Of a DNA stretch of 64,000 nucleotides, positions 45,969 through 57,346 are shown piece by piece. Position numbers and translations under genes: made by a program. Origin of the DNA: Pleurotus djamor (Eukaryota > Basidiomycota > Agaricomycetes > Agaricales > Pleurotaceae); assembly GCA_029747585.1 (NCBI GenBank), contig JAPEVF010000009.1:62001-126000 (forward strand). The letters run 5' to 3'. A model generated the notes under the pieces. The model saw only the letters and a list, made by a program, of their open reading frames with translations, had not been told where the DNA came from and did not search any database. Numbering within the stretch: the first letter of the stretch is position 1; every line of letters starts with the position of its first letter.

Positions 45969-48343
45969 CTACATTAGAAAGACGTCTTCGAACTGAGGGC
46001 TCGCAGATACCCAGTCACCTAGAAGAATCCTCCCAGATCCAACTCTGCAGATGTACTTGCCCTGCCTCCGAATAAGTAGCACGGCGACCATAAGCCCTGG
46101 TTCAAAGATCCCTCTTTGAGCGTCTCGGTAATGTTTCTTGCACTCTGCAACTTTGTTATTCGGATGCAAAGAGATCGATAATGCAATAAATTCGTAGCTG
46201 GAGTTGCCCTGATCCCCTTCCGGTTGAGGGTGTGCTTCAGTCATCATGCGAGGATCATTGCAATCTAGAAAGCCAACAGTCACACCGTCAGCGCTGGATA
46301 TGGCGAGCAGCCGAGATTTAGAGTGCTCAGTTATACTGAGCCCGAATCTCGCGACCTGNGCACGGCCGCGTAGTGTTCCCGGCTTCAGACCGGGATCAAC
46401 ACTGGGGTTAAGCGGACCGCCGCGGTCTTCAAATGCTTCAGTCCAGAAGGCATGATAGGTGTTCCAGCGCGAGTCTAGTAAGTTTGCAAGGTCTTCAAAA
46501 GACGTGGCCTCCCAAGATGGCACGTCCTTCGGCGGGGTTCTCTCAATTAACCCTTCTGACCAAGCTAGAAAGAGGGCTACTCGAGGCGAAGCGCCTGCTT
46601 TGTTGGTTTTGTACTTTCCTACCCAAGATGGAGGGTCATCCAATGGGCGGATCGGTTTCAGAGTGAGTGTTTTGGAGTGAGAGTCGGTAACGACGATTTT
46701 CCAAGATAGCAGAGTGCCTTGAAACTCTCCTTCCGACAAAACCGCCTGTCCCAAATACGAGCCCCATGACCAGGTAGGTGCGATTGAATTTTCTGAGATG
46801 GAACTGAATGTGTTTCCACGCCAAACTAGAGCGTTATCGAAACTACACAGAGGGACGCCATACATTACTTCTTCGCCGGCATAAAGGGCTTGAAGGACGC
46901 CGTAAATCGCGTTATACACGTCAGATTGATAGGTAAGCACCCGCCTTTGGTACGCTTCAAGATGCCTAGCGTATTCTCCGAATCGACCATTCCTGCCACC
47001 ATATAGACCCATCGTAAACATCGGGGACCTGTTGATACCAACTATGCCCGAGGAACTACCATCCTCTAGGCCTGCTTCAAGTTCGGCGTTTAGATCAAGA
47101 GATTGTTTCGAGAAATCATTTCGCCCGAATGCAAGCTGGTCTTCATGCCAAACGCTATGATCGCACTCGAAGAAGATCTGAGCGCTGTCGAAGTAGAGTT
47201 TCCGCCTTGAAAGGATGCCTTCTTGGTACGTCCACCCACGGGTATACCACAGCGAATTGCGGTACGCGCTGAGGTAATCCCTGGACACGGTGGACACCCT
47301 GAGGCCTTGGATATCTTCCTGAGATTGTTTGACGCGATTATGACTGACACCAGCTAGTCCAGCATCCATGTGATCACCATCCAAGCTTATCACCACGAAA
47401 AGGGCCGCCGAGTAGATAGCATCCATGGCATGAATTTGCTCAGCCTTGTCGGCTGGGTCATCTTGGATGATACACAGACGATCCGTCCAAAGGTACGGCT
47501 NCCCCAAGTGCTCGCAAACCTTGATCGCGTCTTCAATCGTCTGCGGCATTTCTGAAGAGGTGAGCCCGCCGACAGCAGTGATACTACTGAAGGAGGACTG
47601 CGTCGCGATGTGGAACTTGGGGTTTGGGTTGGCACCCCAGACGTAACTGAGCGCAACAAATCTTTGACCTCGAGGGAATGGAACAATCTGTCGGCGCAAG
47701 ACGTCGATGACACGGAAGCTGTTGGGCAATTTCCCGTATGGATTTGTTGCACAAATGGGATGATGACTGATGCAACAGGTGAGTTGAGCTTGAATCAAGG
47801 ACCAATCCTTGATACGCGGTTGGAGAGGAGCGAGCTCCACCGAATTGGCCACCTCTGGAGGGACGGACTCGGTGTCCCAGATGGAGATGCCAATTTCAGA
47901 TTCGACCTCAATGAGCTGGAATCGCAAGTCTCGTAAGAGACGAGACGATCCTTGCCAGGGAGGTCCTCCTGGGGATGGATTTCCTCCGCTTTCGCTGATC
48001 TGAGGAAGGCCAATTCGAAGCTCCGTGCTCCCTCCAGTAAATCGGGTTGTATCAGTGCAGCCTCATACACAATGCGACACAGAGCACAATCATACCGATT
48101 GAACAGAAGTTGTGCACGAAATATACGGAGCAATACAGGAAGGCCATAACAACAAGAGAGGTGTCGAAGCCGAAGGTGATTGCAGAATACGCAAAGTTCT
48201 GGTGAGGCGCTTCGAGGTTGAGAGCAGGTATCACAGGGGGCGTGGAATACGGCTTGTAAGGTCGCAGGAGGTATCGGATCAGAGTAGTTTTTGAGGGCAG
48301 TACCAGCGATGTCGTTACAGAGGGAGCAGGAAGAGGTACTCAT
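45969..48343 (-). CDS. HET-domain (heterokaryon incompatibility-type) protein
   Basis: The HET domain lies in the frame from about 47927 down: QRFVALSYVWGANPNPKFHI, LPQTIEDA-like MPQTIEDAIKVCEHLG, YLWTDRLCIIQDDPADKAEQ and IHAMDAIYSAALFVVISLDG. These are the three diagnostic HET blocks. A later block has YRNSLWYTRGWTYQEGILSR and RKLYFDSAQIFFECDHS. The N-terminus (ATG at 48343) is Cys-rich (MSTSSCSLCNDIAG, CDTCSQPRS, CVFCNHLRLRHLSCC, DCALCRIVYEA). It is in another frame from RFTGGSTELRIGLPQISESG that follows, so an intron or a frameshift lies near 48060-48040. HET proteins trigger cell death on non-self fusion in ascomycetes; the basidiomycete role is less clear. About 790 aa in total. Confidence 0.85.
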
Positions 48344-49327
48344 TGGAGAGGGGAATCGATGAGTCGTCGCAGTGAGGTCCCCGTTTCATGGAAGCCAATT
48401 CCTCATCGCGTTGGGGATCCAGAGTGGACCAACCATTCATGATGAACGCCCGACAAGAATAGATCTGTTACGAGATGTAGTCATGAGGCTTGGAGAACCC
48501 ACTTCGGGATATATAACCAGGAGCTGAGCATCTTTGTCAACGCCATTACCGTGAGCACGACGCGCATTATAACCTACAATCTACGGCGAGGTGCCATTTT
48601 GGTGCCACATTCCAGACAAGTTCTGTGTCGGCCGACAAGCAAACTCGTCCCAGAGCAAGTGAACGGCTCGTATGCGGCAGTGTAAGCCAGAATGTTCAAT
48701 GAATGCCGCGGTCAGTGCGACCCATGGTTCAGCTGGGTAATAGAGTAAGGAAATTGTTGCACTGGGAAATCAACACAACTCACTGAGTAAACCGAAGCGC
48801 CAGTGACAGAGCATAGTCGATATTGGTAGCCAATGCAGACTCATGTTCAGGACGGATTGTAGGTTTCTATCCAGCCTTTTTCTAGGCTGGAACTGAGCAT
48901 GTCGGTACGGCCCGAGCCCTAGGTCACAACGCTGTTTGTATCGGACGCACTGAGATTTGCATTGGATATTTTCAAGAGCGTTTGTGTCCCGTTTATCGCC
49001 CGCGGGGCATGCAGCTGCTCGACGATAGGGAGATGTTGTGGACAGGATGAGAAAAGCGGGATCCATTTGAGCGGGATCTTGCCACGCACACAAAGATGCA
49101 ACAAAGATGTCTCGAACTTGAAGCTTGAAGCTTGAAGGCTTGTTTCCTACCACCAATCATCACTATCAACAATATGCCAAATTTCTCGTCTGCGTCGTGA
49201 ACTTCCTTGCCTCTAGAGTCACGGGGGTGAACCATGAAATGATTCCGCCAAGTCGAATTTCTTGATTTGGCCTACAGCTGTGCAACGCGACTTGGCTCAA
49301 CTCCCAAGCTGTCCTAAAGACTTCGAC
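48344..49327. other. 1-kb gene-free stretch
   Basis: No frame on either strand shows family signal. It holds the promoter side of the HET gene and of F-box-like copy 2, and the hairpin noted at 49236-49271. Confidence 0.5.
49236..49271. repeat. hairpin element related to that at 44438, upstream of F-box-like copy 2
   Basis: GAAATGATTCCGCCAAG (49236-49252) matches 16 of 17 bases of 44429-44445. The arms GCCAAGTC (49247-49254) and GATTTGGC (49264-49271) pair at 7 of 8 positions around a 9-nt loop. It lies 57-92 bp upstream of the ATG at 49328. Confidence 0.65.
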
Positions 49328-50811
49328 ATGAATACTGCGTTTCCAAGGTGCGTGCATTTCTCAGTCTTTCGTTTTGCGTCTTAAGACTTAATGTCCATAT
49401 GCGAATCAGGCAAACTGGAAAGCTCTTTGACCTCAGCAGTGAGGTCTTCGCGATCATCACCTCCTTCCTGGATACACCCGACTTTCTTCACCTCTGCTTT
49501 ACGTCGCGTCAGATGCACTGGTTCCTCCTCCCTCTCTTCCTCAGCCGTCATGGCGTAACACAGTCTGAAAACCCTTCGACTGTGGATCATCTCACCACTC
49601 GAATCGCGACTACGCAGACTGTGGCCCCATTCCAAGCGGTTTGGAGGTCGCCATCAATCAAGACGGTCAAGAAACTTTCATGTTGCTTTCATTTTCCAGA
49701 AACGCAACTGTTATGGGAAATTCGAGCTATATACCGAATTTTACAATCAACCGAGCGGCTTGAGGCTGTCTGTCTCGATTTCTCCTCCCTGCCATTCGGT
49801 CTGAAAGAATATCCGTATCAGCAGACCATGAAGACGATGCAGGAATGGAGGCTGGCATTCGCCATATTGATTCGAGCAATTATAGACAAGGCACCCTCCA
49901 GCATCGAGTTATACGAGCAAGTCCACTTTACCCCAGAGTCCATCCAACTTCCGCCACTTGGGTCTTTTCGGGGCTCCGCACAGAGACTATGGTACAGGAT
50001 CGTTGGGAGGAAACAACGTTATCCTGATATACTGCAGCCAATCTTCCACTCGCCTGGGTTGACCACATTATCTCACCTCATCATCGAACACGCACATTTT
50101 ACGCTCGAGCAATGGAAAAGGATTGCACGCCTTCGCCTACCTTCTCTGAAGTCGTTATGCACCCGCGTCCTCTCCTCTGCGTATTTCCGCTGTCTATGCG
50201 AATTCCTTTCTCACAATCCCTCCATTACGAATTTGGAGATACCAGATGCAACCATTGATCCAGTCTCTCGGAAGTATCCTATTGCACGCCATTTTCTCCC
50301 TGCCTTAGAAGCATTGGATGCTCCTTGGACGGTTTATATCGTTTTCCTTCGCCTTCGCCCCGAAACGAAGTCTCAAGCAAAACCCATCCCTATCACGGCC
50401 TTTCCCAAACTCTTCACATATCGTATCGCCGTTCCCGCCTTCTCGGTCAGCGCCCAGTGGGATGGACCGTCTCTACTCCCTGATCTACCCACCACTGGTG
50501 GTCCGGCACGTATCTGGATAGGCTGTTCATCGAGATGGCTACGCCAAGCACCAGACTCGTTCCGCAACCAGTGTACAACTGAGATCGAGTTGGTGTATAC
50601 ATATGTCGATGAACAAGACGCAAAGAAGCTTGTGGATTGGCTGGCTAGTTTCGTTGGTCTCCGCAAAGTCTGTGTCTATTGTCTCGATGGAGTTCCACAA
50701 TTTCCTGCAGAGGAGTTTGCTCAATCGGTATTCAAGCGGTGTACGGCCGTTGAGAAGGTCGTCTTTGACGGTGAAGCGTTCACATCGTCCCTCTGTCGAG
50801 TTCTTTCATAG
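49328..50811 (+). CDS. F-box-like/LRR-type family protein, copy 2
   Basis: Exon 1 is 49328-49347 (20 nt) and exon 2 is 49410-50811, giving 473 aa. The start MNTAFPRQTGKLFDLSSEVF leads into an F-box-like motif (AIITSFLDTPDFLHLCFTSR). Core blocks shared with copy 1 are AVWRSPSIKTVKKLSC, PETQLLWEIRAIYRIL, MKTMQEWRLAFAILIRAI, FHSPGLTTLSHLIIE, LPSLKSLCTRVLSS and FLPALEALDAPWTVYIVF. The C-terminal block has KKLVDWLASFVGLRKVCVYC and VFKRCTAVEKVVFDGEAF. The short first exon followed by an intron of about 62 nt matches copy 1, so the two are true paralogues. It ends 38 bp from the convergent membrane-protein gene. Confidence 0.8.
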
Positions 50812-50849
50812 CTGGAAACCTATACCGTTTGCAGGGAAGCATCCTCGAG

Positions 50850-51874
50850 TCAGGCCTTGCCATCTGTATTACCTCTTGACGCAACTGCTCCTGATGACGC
50901 GCACGCAATACCAAACAACGCTGCTACAAAAATTGGCATGGCAAGGACTATCGAAGCTGCTCCTTGTATCCCGGTTTCTTCAGCGCACCATATCGCTGTC
51001 AGCATACCTAAAATCGAGGTGTCAACAGTTTTCGGGCGAATGTACGCTTGTGTTCCTCACCAAATGCCAGAAGTAGTGATGCTATACCGATTGAGAGGAA
51101 TGGATAGGAAAACAGTAAAAGCGTGCAATAGACGTGTATCCTGCTTGCGTAGAGCACCTGGAAAGTCTTGGAGGTGAGTACATGATACTTTTAGGATGAT
51201 TCGATGGACTGACGTTTTCTGACCAAGATGATTTTGCTCTGCCGCTGAACAGAACGATGGAGGACGTTACAATGATCCCTCCGATCAGCAACCCGAAAGA
51301 GCCTAGCATGCACATGTAGGGTCCTCGAAGCGTGTAATTAAGCATGTTTTCTCTTGGTGGCTCGGTGGTGATGAACACTGCGGACGTAGCCAAAAGTAAG
51401 CCAGCCTGTCGATTCATACCGTGATAGTAAGCTCAATCTTGAACGCTAGTACGCAGCAGGGTCACGTACCACGAGCAACATGTTGTTCAGTCTATCGCAC
51501 GTTTGTTTGAGCCTTTCCTTCCACATGCTTTCGTCACCGTCTTCGACAAGTTTGATAGACACCCAAACGCGATGTAGCCCCGCGTGTCCGAACGCGATCA
51601 AACATAGGGTGTTGAACAGTATTGATTCCAATTTACCGAAGAGTGTTTGAGTCGAAGGTGACTCCCAATGTGGTGGGAGTGGATGTCGTTCAATGGTTTC
51701 GCTGTCACGCCGCAATGGATGAACTTGTGCATCTGGGGTAGGTTTGAATGCTGTCAGCGATGTGTCGCGTCGTGATACGAGCATTGATTTGGGATGCGTC
51801 GCTTCTGCCTCCGAGTCATAGCCTAGTCCCTCTGGCTCGGAAAATGGTAGAGAATGCTGGTGCCCTGGGGTCAT
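50850..51874 (-). CDS. multi-pass membrane protein, unknown
   Basis: About four exons from an ATG at 51874. The N-terminal about 65 aa are polar and probably cytosolic (SMLVSRRDTSLTAFKP). The following part has about five hydrophobic segments: LFNTLCLIAFGHAGL, GLLLATSAVFITT, YMCMLGSFGLLIGGIIVTSS, TLLLFSYPFLSIGIASLLLA and ASIVLAMPIFVAALFGIACA. Between the first two lies a charged loop (WKERLKQTCDRLNNMLLV). The topology resembles fungal four-to-five-pass membrane proteins of unknown role; no transporter signature is seen. It is tail to tail with F-box-like copy 2. Confidence 0.6.
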
Positions 51875-52250
51875 CACTTGGAGGAAATGAGGGGTGAGTG
51901 AAGCATGTCATGTTTGGTGTGAAGATATACATAGGTCTCCTCATGGCGAATGCATGCTGCGGAGGCAATACTTAACCCAGTAATCAACGATGATGAACAT
52001 TAAGGTCACTACTGGAGGGGTAGGATCACCAGGACTGCTTGGAGTACTGGGGTCCTTGAAGTTTGAGATGAAGCTCACACTGGCAGCACGACAGGCTAGA
52101 GTACAAGCAAGCAGCTTTCTAGTTTTAGTCTTCGGCCATAGCGGAAACTCTCGGAAGCCGTATTTCTTCGTCAGTTTACTGGGAGCCTGCTAGGTCTCTA
52201 TATTGCTCTATTCTTCGTGCGGGATTACACGGTTTAGGAGGGTGAGTGAA
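51875..52250. other. divergent spacer between membrane-protein gene and SF3B4
   Basis: Both genes point outward from this 376-bp spacer. No gene is recognised inside. Confidence 0.5.
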
Positions 52251-53554
52251 ATGGCCTCAGGTTTCAGCGCTTCAGCCCCTGCTTCCCCTGAAATCCAGAA
52301 CGCCGATGCCAAGCGCGCACAATCAAACTCTTCACCCTTGCCTAGCATGTCGCGACCTCAAGACGACAGAAATCAAGAAGCCACCGTCTACCTCGTATGT
52401 CTTTTCTTGCCTTTCTGCTTCCAGATACCTCACGAAATGATAGGGAAATCTTGACGAGCGATGCACAGACGCTCTCGTGTGGGAGCTAATGCTTCAAGCT
52501 GGTCCAGTCGGTGCGCTCGCTTCGCCTATCTTCTTTACTCAAAGAGTGTGGTAATAACGTGCTTTGATAGTTAATGTGCATCTACCAAAAGACCGTATCT
52601 CTATGGCCCACCAAGGGTACGGATTTTGTGAATTTTTGACTGAAGAGGATGCGGAATATGCTTGTAAGATTATGAACCAGATAAAATTGTGGGGGAAACC
52701 TATACGTGTTAACAAGGTCAAACCAATCCTTACGTTTGTGTTTGGATGCTCACAGAGGACACACCATAGGCTTCTTCTGACAAGAAACAACTCGACGTTG
52801 GAGCGAATCTGTTTGTTGGAAATTTGGATGAGAATGTGGACGAGAGGCTGCTGTATGATACGTTTAGCGCGTTCGGAATGATGGCTACTACAGCCAAGGT
52901 GAGTCGTAGACCTTCTATTTCGCGTCTAGTCACTGAACCCAGTTGTACATGTAGATTGCCCGAGACCCTGGATCTGGAAAGTCCAAGGGCTACGGTTTCG
53001 TCTCTTACACCGACTTCGAGTCATCGGACGCGGCAATTGAAAGCATGAACGGACAATTCTTGATGAACAAAGCCATAACATGTCAATACGCATTCAAAAA
53101 GGACGGGAAGGGCGAACGACACGGAACAGCCGCCGAACGTCTCCTCGCTTCTCAAGCCAGGAAAAACAACGCCCTACCCGTGGCTGCACGTCCTCCGCCA
53201 GCACCGTTGGGTGTCTTCGGCGCTCCAGCCGTTCCAGGCGCCCCAGCTCCTTACCGCGCCGGTCAGTTCGCTGGTGCGCTAGCACAACCTGCTCCGCCAC
53301 CAGGGTTTACACCTCAACAAACGGTCATGCCACCTGGTATGGGGATGCCGATGGGTATGGGAATGCCGCCGCCTGGACCTCCTGGGATGCCAATGGGTAT
53401 GCCAATGGGCGTACCCATGCCACCACCGCCTGGTGTGCCGATGTTCAATCCACATGCTGGGTTTCCCCCACCTCCACCTGGCTTTGGCGGTATGCCGGGT
53501 CAAGGTATGCCGCCCCCACCACCTGGTATGCCCCTACAGCCACCCTATCAATAG
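52251..53554 (+). CDS. SF3B4: SF3B4 / HSH49, U2 snRNP splicing factor 3b subunit 4
   Basis: Exons 52251-52394, 52444-52510, 52571-52716, 52770-52898 and 52955-53554 total 1,086 nt, giving 361 aa. RRM1 has [20 protein letters not shown], then [20 protein letters not shown] and [23 protein letters not shown]2 has [20 protein letters not shown], then [32 protein letters not shown] and [20 protein letters not shown]. The C-terminal third is Pro/Gly/Met-rich ([17 protein letters not shown]). This is the SF3B4 layout. The protein binds pre-mRNA near the branch point within SF3b and contacts SF3B2. It is a core gene inside an otherwise accessory-looking stretch. Confidence 0.95.
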
Positions 53555-54013
53555 TCATGTTTGTTATCACTTCCACTTTTGACGTGTTCAAGCATTACTG
53601 AAATTCGGGACCGAAGTACCATAAATTTCATGGAGGGAGCAGATTCGGTTTTTCATCAGTAAATCGCCTTCCCTTGGAAGGAATGAAGGTAGGGATCTGG
53701 AAACGTCTTTCGAACTTGTCTCTGAAGCCAATTCAACACAAAGATGCCAATGTGCCCGCGTAGTTACAACACCTCTCACTCTCACTTGTAATAGAGAACT
53801 ACTCTCAGATCGTCGAAAACGCTCGATCCTTTGATGTTAACTTTCAACTCCGGTGGTCTCAAGGCTCGAGCGACCACCATGGACGTTATTGCCGCCTAAA
53901 TTTCCCAAGTGTGCACGGAAGGCGCTGGTCGCTCGGCACCACTCGTTGCCTGCCGTTCGTATGCATCCACAGACTGGATAAAGGCGGAACTAATAATATT
54001 CAAGTCTAGGTCA
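53555..54013. other. intergenic with inverted repeat before F-box-like copy 3
   Basis: No gene is seen. Arms GGTGGTC (53853-53859) and GACCACC (53873-53879) are perfect complements around 13 nt that include the palindrome GCTCGAGC. Confidence 0.5.
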
Positions 54014-55366
54014 ATGGCAAGTAAACTCTATGAACTCAACTTGGATATATTCGAAATCGTGACAAGTGGGCTTGACCTGGGGACACATTTTAATCTGTGT
54101 TTGACTTCGCACAAGACCCTCCAATATCTTTCTCAGGGATTTCTCCGCAGATGTGGCCTCAAATATCTCGATGACGATGAAGGAACCTTGGACACGCTCA
54201 CATTTGACCTGGAGCCCCGTACGAGGCTCATCCTGGTCGTGCTTGGCCTCTCCCGGTGTGTAAGCAGAGTTCGATGTCTCCGATGCACGTTCTTCGATCC
54301 AGATCGGCGGGTTTCGTTACAGCACTCAGCTTACAAGTTGCTGTTACAGTCGATCGCCGGCGCCCAAACCATTGTGCTCGACTTCAAACTGGTTTCCGTT
54401 GCCAAACTCCCGATCCGTTATCAACGCATCCTTGAGGCGCTGGCAGAGAAACATCCCTCTGAGGTATCAGTTTCGCGCTGGCGTTCCTCAATCATCCGTG
54501 CAGATTCCAATGAAGCCTCCTATCAACCTGATCCATCTCACCCATTTTGCTTCAGTTCCATCACGGCAATGAGTCTTTCATACTGCCAATGGGATTCTAG
54601 CGACTGGAACAATTTTGGACTTCGTTTGTTCCTTCCCTCAATAAAGGAGCTACACATCGATACGGCCATGAGGTCGCCTTACATGCTCTTCAAATTTCTT
54701 CGACGACACAGGACGATAACCCTTCTGCATATATTTGATTTCACGGACTGGGAGCCATTCCAACCCTTCCATGCATCCGATTTTCTACCCCAACTGCAGT
54801 CACTTCATGCCCCCATCACATTCATCGTCACGTTATTTGACGAAGGGTTCATCGGCGCGAAGGCACTTCCGACCGACTTGGAAATATCCTGCTACCCTAA
54901 CGCTTTTGGCCCAACTGCCCGATGGAGAGACATCCTCAAGTGGATTGGCAAGCTACCTGGCTCGCTCGAGAAGCTACCAGTTACGATGAAAATCATGTTC
55001 AGCTTTTCTTGGTGGGATCTGCCGGCTCTCCCCACACCATCCGTCTCCATAGCGGGCTTGACGTTGGAGTTCCGCTCGTGTTCGTGGGTCGAAATTGACC
55101 GTGAACACTATTTAAATCTCGTAAGGTGGTTGAGCCACTTCGGAGATTTTCCATGGTTGGAGTTAGTTTACCCGTTCAGGCCGACTAAAATTATTCCTGG
55201 GAGCGATTTCTCTGGCAAGGTGTTCGCCCAACTGCCATCGGTGAATACAGTCAAAGTGGATGGTCATTCGTATCTGCGTAGTCGGTACCCCCAGATTTAT
55301 GGGGTCGAAGGTCCTACGTTTCCATCTTACTGTAAACCCCAAATCAAAATTTCTGCCCCTTTGTGA
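54014..55366 (+). CDS. F-box-like/LRR-type family protein, copy 3
   Basis: A single frame of 450 aa starts at the ATG at 54014 (MASKLYELNLDIFEIVTSGL). An F-box-like motif continues with FNLCLTSHKTLQYLSQGFLR and RCGL. The core has LTLLHIF-like strands (RTITLLHIFDFTD), LPSIKELHIDTAM, a FLPQLQSLHAPITFIVTLFD block and YLNLVRWLSHFGDFPWLELV, then FAQLPSVNTVKVDGHSYLR. It is closest to copy 4. The open frame extends further up to about 53909 without an ATG, and that stretch is probably leader or intron. It is directly downstream of SF3B4 and convergent with the protease gene. Confidence 0.75.
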   Translation: MASKLYELNLDIFEIVTSGLDLGTHFNLCLTSHKTLQYLSQGFLRRCGLKYLDDDEGTLDTLTFDLEPRTRLILVVLGLSRCVSRVRCLRCTFFDPDRRVSLQHSAYKLLLQSIAGAQTIVLDFKLVSVAKLPIRYQRILEALAEKHPSEVSVSRWRSSIIRADSNEASYQPDPSHPFCFSSITAMSLSYCQWDSSDWNNFGLRLFLPSIKELHIDTAMRSPYMLFKFLRRHRTITLLHIFDFTDWEPFQPFHASDFLPQLQSLHAPITFIVTLFDEGFIGAKALPTDLEISCYPNAFGPTARWRDILKWIGKLPGSLEKLPVTMKIMFSFSWWDLPALPTPSVSIAGLTLEFRSCSWVEIDREHYLNLVRWLSHFGDFPWLELVYPFRPTKIIPGSDFSGKVFAQLPSVNTVKVDGHSYLRSRYPQIYGVEGPTFPSYCKPQIKISAPL

Positions 55367-55649
55367 CTCGTAGCAGTCCTTCTCGATTAGCGAAACCCTG
55401 AGCATCTTGAGACCTGGCGGCGGCGTCCCCATGCTTTCCCATTGGCACCGTGCAAAACGATTGTCGATTGAATTGCACCGGACACGCCTCAAGGTATTCA
55501 TGGTCAAGGAGTAGTCATACTTGTAGTGACCGAAGCTTGAAATGAAGATGATTTGAAAGGGAACGGTACAATGGGTCAGACTGGCGAAGCGTAGAGAGTA
55601 AAGTGAGAAGTACAGGGGAAATACAAGTTGTATGCAACACCAGAAACCG

Positions 55650-57346
55650 CTAAACACTGATAGTAGGGGACAGGTGGGCATTTGGGAACACCTTTCGAAC
55701 TTCTTCCCAAATCCGATACATGGGTGTCGCGTATGTAATGAAAGATGCGGACGTCAATCCATCTCTGCGTACACTAGTGGTGAGCATCCCACCAATTCGA
55801 CCTTTCCCGTCAACAATGACGGAGCCGGAGTCGCCAGGAGCGCAGAAGGGGCTGTCGCCATCATAGTTGAAGATCGGCCACTCGTACGATTCCGTGTTGG
55901 TATCTTCGTCGTGTACAATCGAGAGAATGCCTGAGGCACGTCCGATGGTGAGCCCGGTTGCAGCGCCTCTCTTGATGACAAAATGCGAGTCGAGGGGAAC
56001 CGTGTTGTCGTCGAGCTTCGTGGGCTTGAGGAGGGGTTCCTTCGGTATGATGTTCTGGAGGCGGAGCAACCGATCGAAAGGATATTGGAACCCAGAATTT
56101 CCTTCAGCGTCCATAGTCATAATGAAGCGCACAGCGTCAATTTTTGTACCTAAGGAATATTAGTGGTTATTCCTCAAGGTATCACAGTGAATAGGATCAT
56201 ACCAAGATCTATGACATTGCCTTTGAAGGCGTCTGTCATTCTGTCTTGGTCAATCTCGTAGACACCCCAGTCATCCATGTATCCATCATTGTTATGAGCG
56301 ATCTTGGGGGCATCGCGAACATGACCAATGACCCGCTGCTCAGGCTTGGCCCAATCCTTGTTGACGTCTACAAGGAACCGCCGAAGTGTTTGTCTGGCGG
56401 CGGGAACTTCTTCGAGATCTCGGTGAGTTTTAAGCAACTGTTGCGCAACTGCGTCGACGCCTGGATTCTGGGGCAAGGTGGCATGGAGGTGGGCCATGGC
56501 TTCCTGGCCGAGAGATTCCGCAATTTTGTTCGCGTGGATGTCATGTTGAATGTTCTTCAAGAGTTGGTCCAAAGCGCTAGGGCCTAGTAGATAGACGTTT
56601 CGACGGGTGGTGCTATCGGGCGAGGATGGTTGGCTTGGGTAAGCATGCTCGTCTAGTAAGACATGACGGCAAGTCAAGCCCAAGATCACTTTACTTGTAC
56701 CTCCTTCAGCTACATACAACGCCGTTGTGCCCTCGGACCACGAGGCGTTCTTGTCGGAAACAGCAATTCCAAGTCCAAGGCTGGGTGTCAGAGGAATACG
56801 GAGATTTACAGTGGGGTGACTGGGGAGGAAGGATGCGGGGAGGAGTGATGCCCCTTTTTGGCGGACAACTGTGGACTCTCTGAATTCAACATTGACATCG
56901 AGGATGGCGAAGGAACGCAGAAGGTTCATAATATCATCACCGGACTGGCATATCTTTTGAGCACGGTCCGTCGTATTACCGCGGGTGGGATGAATGCCAA
57001 CCCATAGTACGACGGGGCCCTTAATGTCCTTGCTACGAATATGATCCTTGCCCTGAGTTATAAAACGACAAACGTCCACTGACGTCCACGCTACACCCCG
57101 ATTTTTTAGGATAAGCACAATTTGAGGCGCCACATCGAACTCCCAGACGTCAACAAGCTTGTGATTGTAGACACCGATGATCCTCTTGAGTGTTGGCCAC
57201 TCCCCTAGTTTTGGTTGAACCCAGGGCTTCGTTGACCAGTCTGAACGATATAGGAGCGTTGGAGGGGACGAACATACTCCAAGGTAGTAGCATGGAGCTT
57301 CGTGTGGAGAGATAGAGGGAAACTGAATAGTGGGTTGGGAGTCCAT
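55650..57346 (-). CDS. intracellular trypsin-like serine protease
   Basis: Exons 57346-56203 and 56149-55650 give 547 aa. There is no signal peptide or membrane helix at the N-terminus (MDSQPTIQFPSISPHEAPC). The N-terminal about 170 aa form an unassigned domain (LKRIIGVYNHKLVDVWEFDV, IKGPVVLWVGIHPTRGNTTD). The protease fold follows, with catalytic His in VILGLTCRHVLLDEHAY, a candidate Asp in GYMDDWGVYEIDQD and catalytic Ser in FCAPGDSGSVIVDGKGRIGG. A helical insert of about 90 aa lies between His and Asp. A cytosolic protease of this type may act in regulated proteolysis or defence. Targets are unknown. It sits between two F-box-like genes. Confidence 0.8.

Noticed and set aside
48770..49156. 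128-codon minus-strand frame in the 1-kb gap
   Set aside because: It overlaps other frames of similar length and has no domain.
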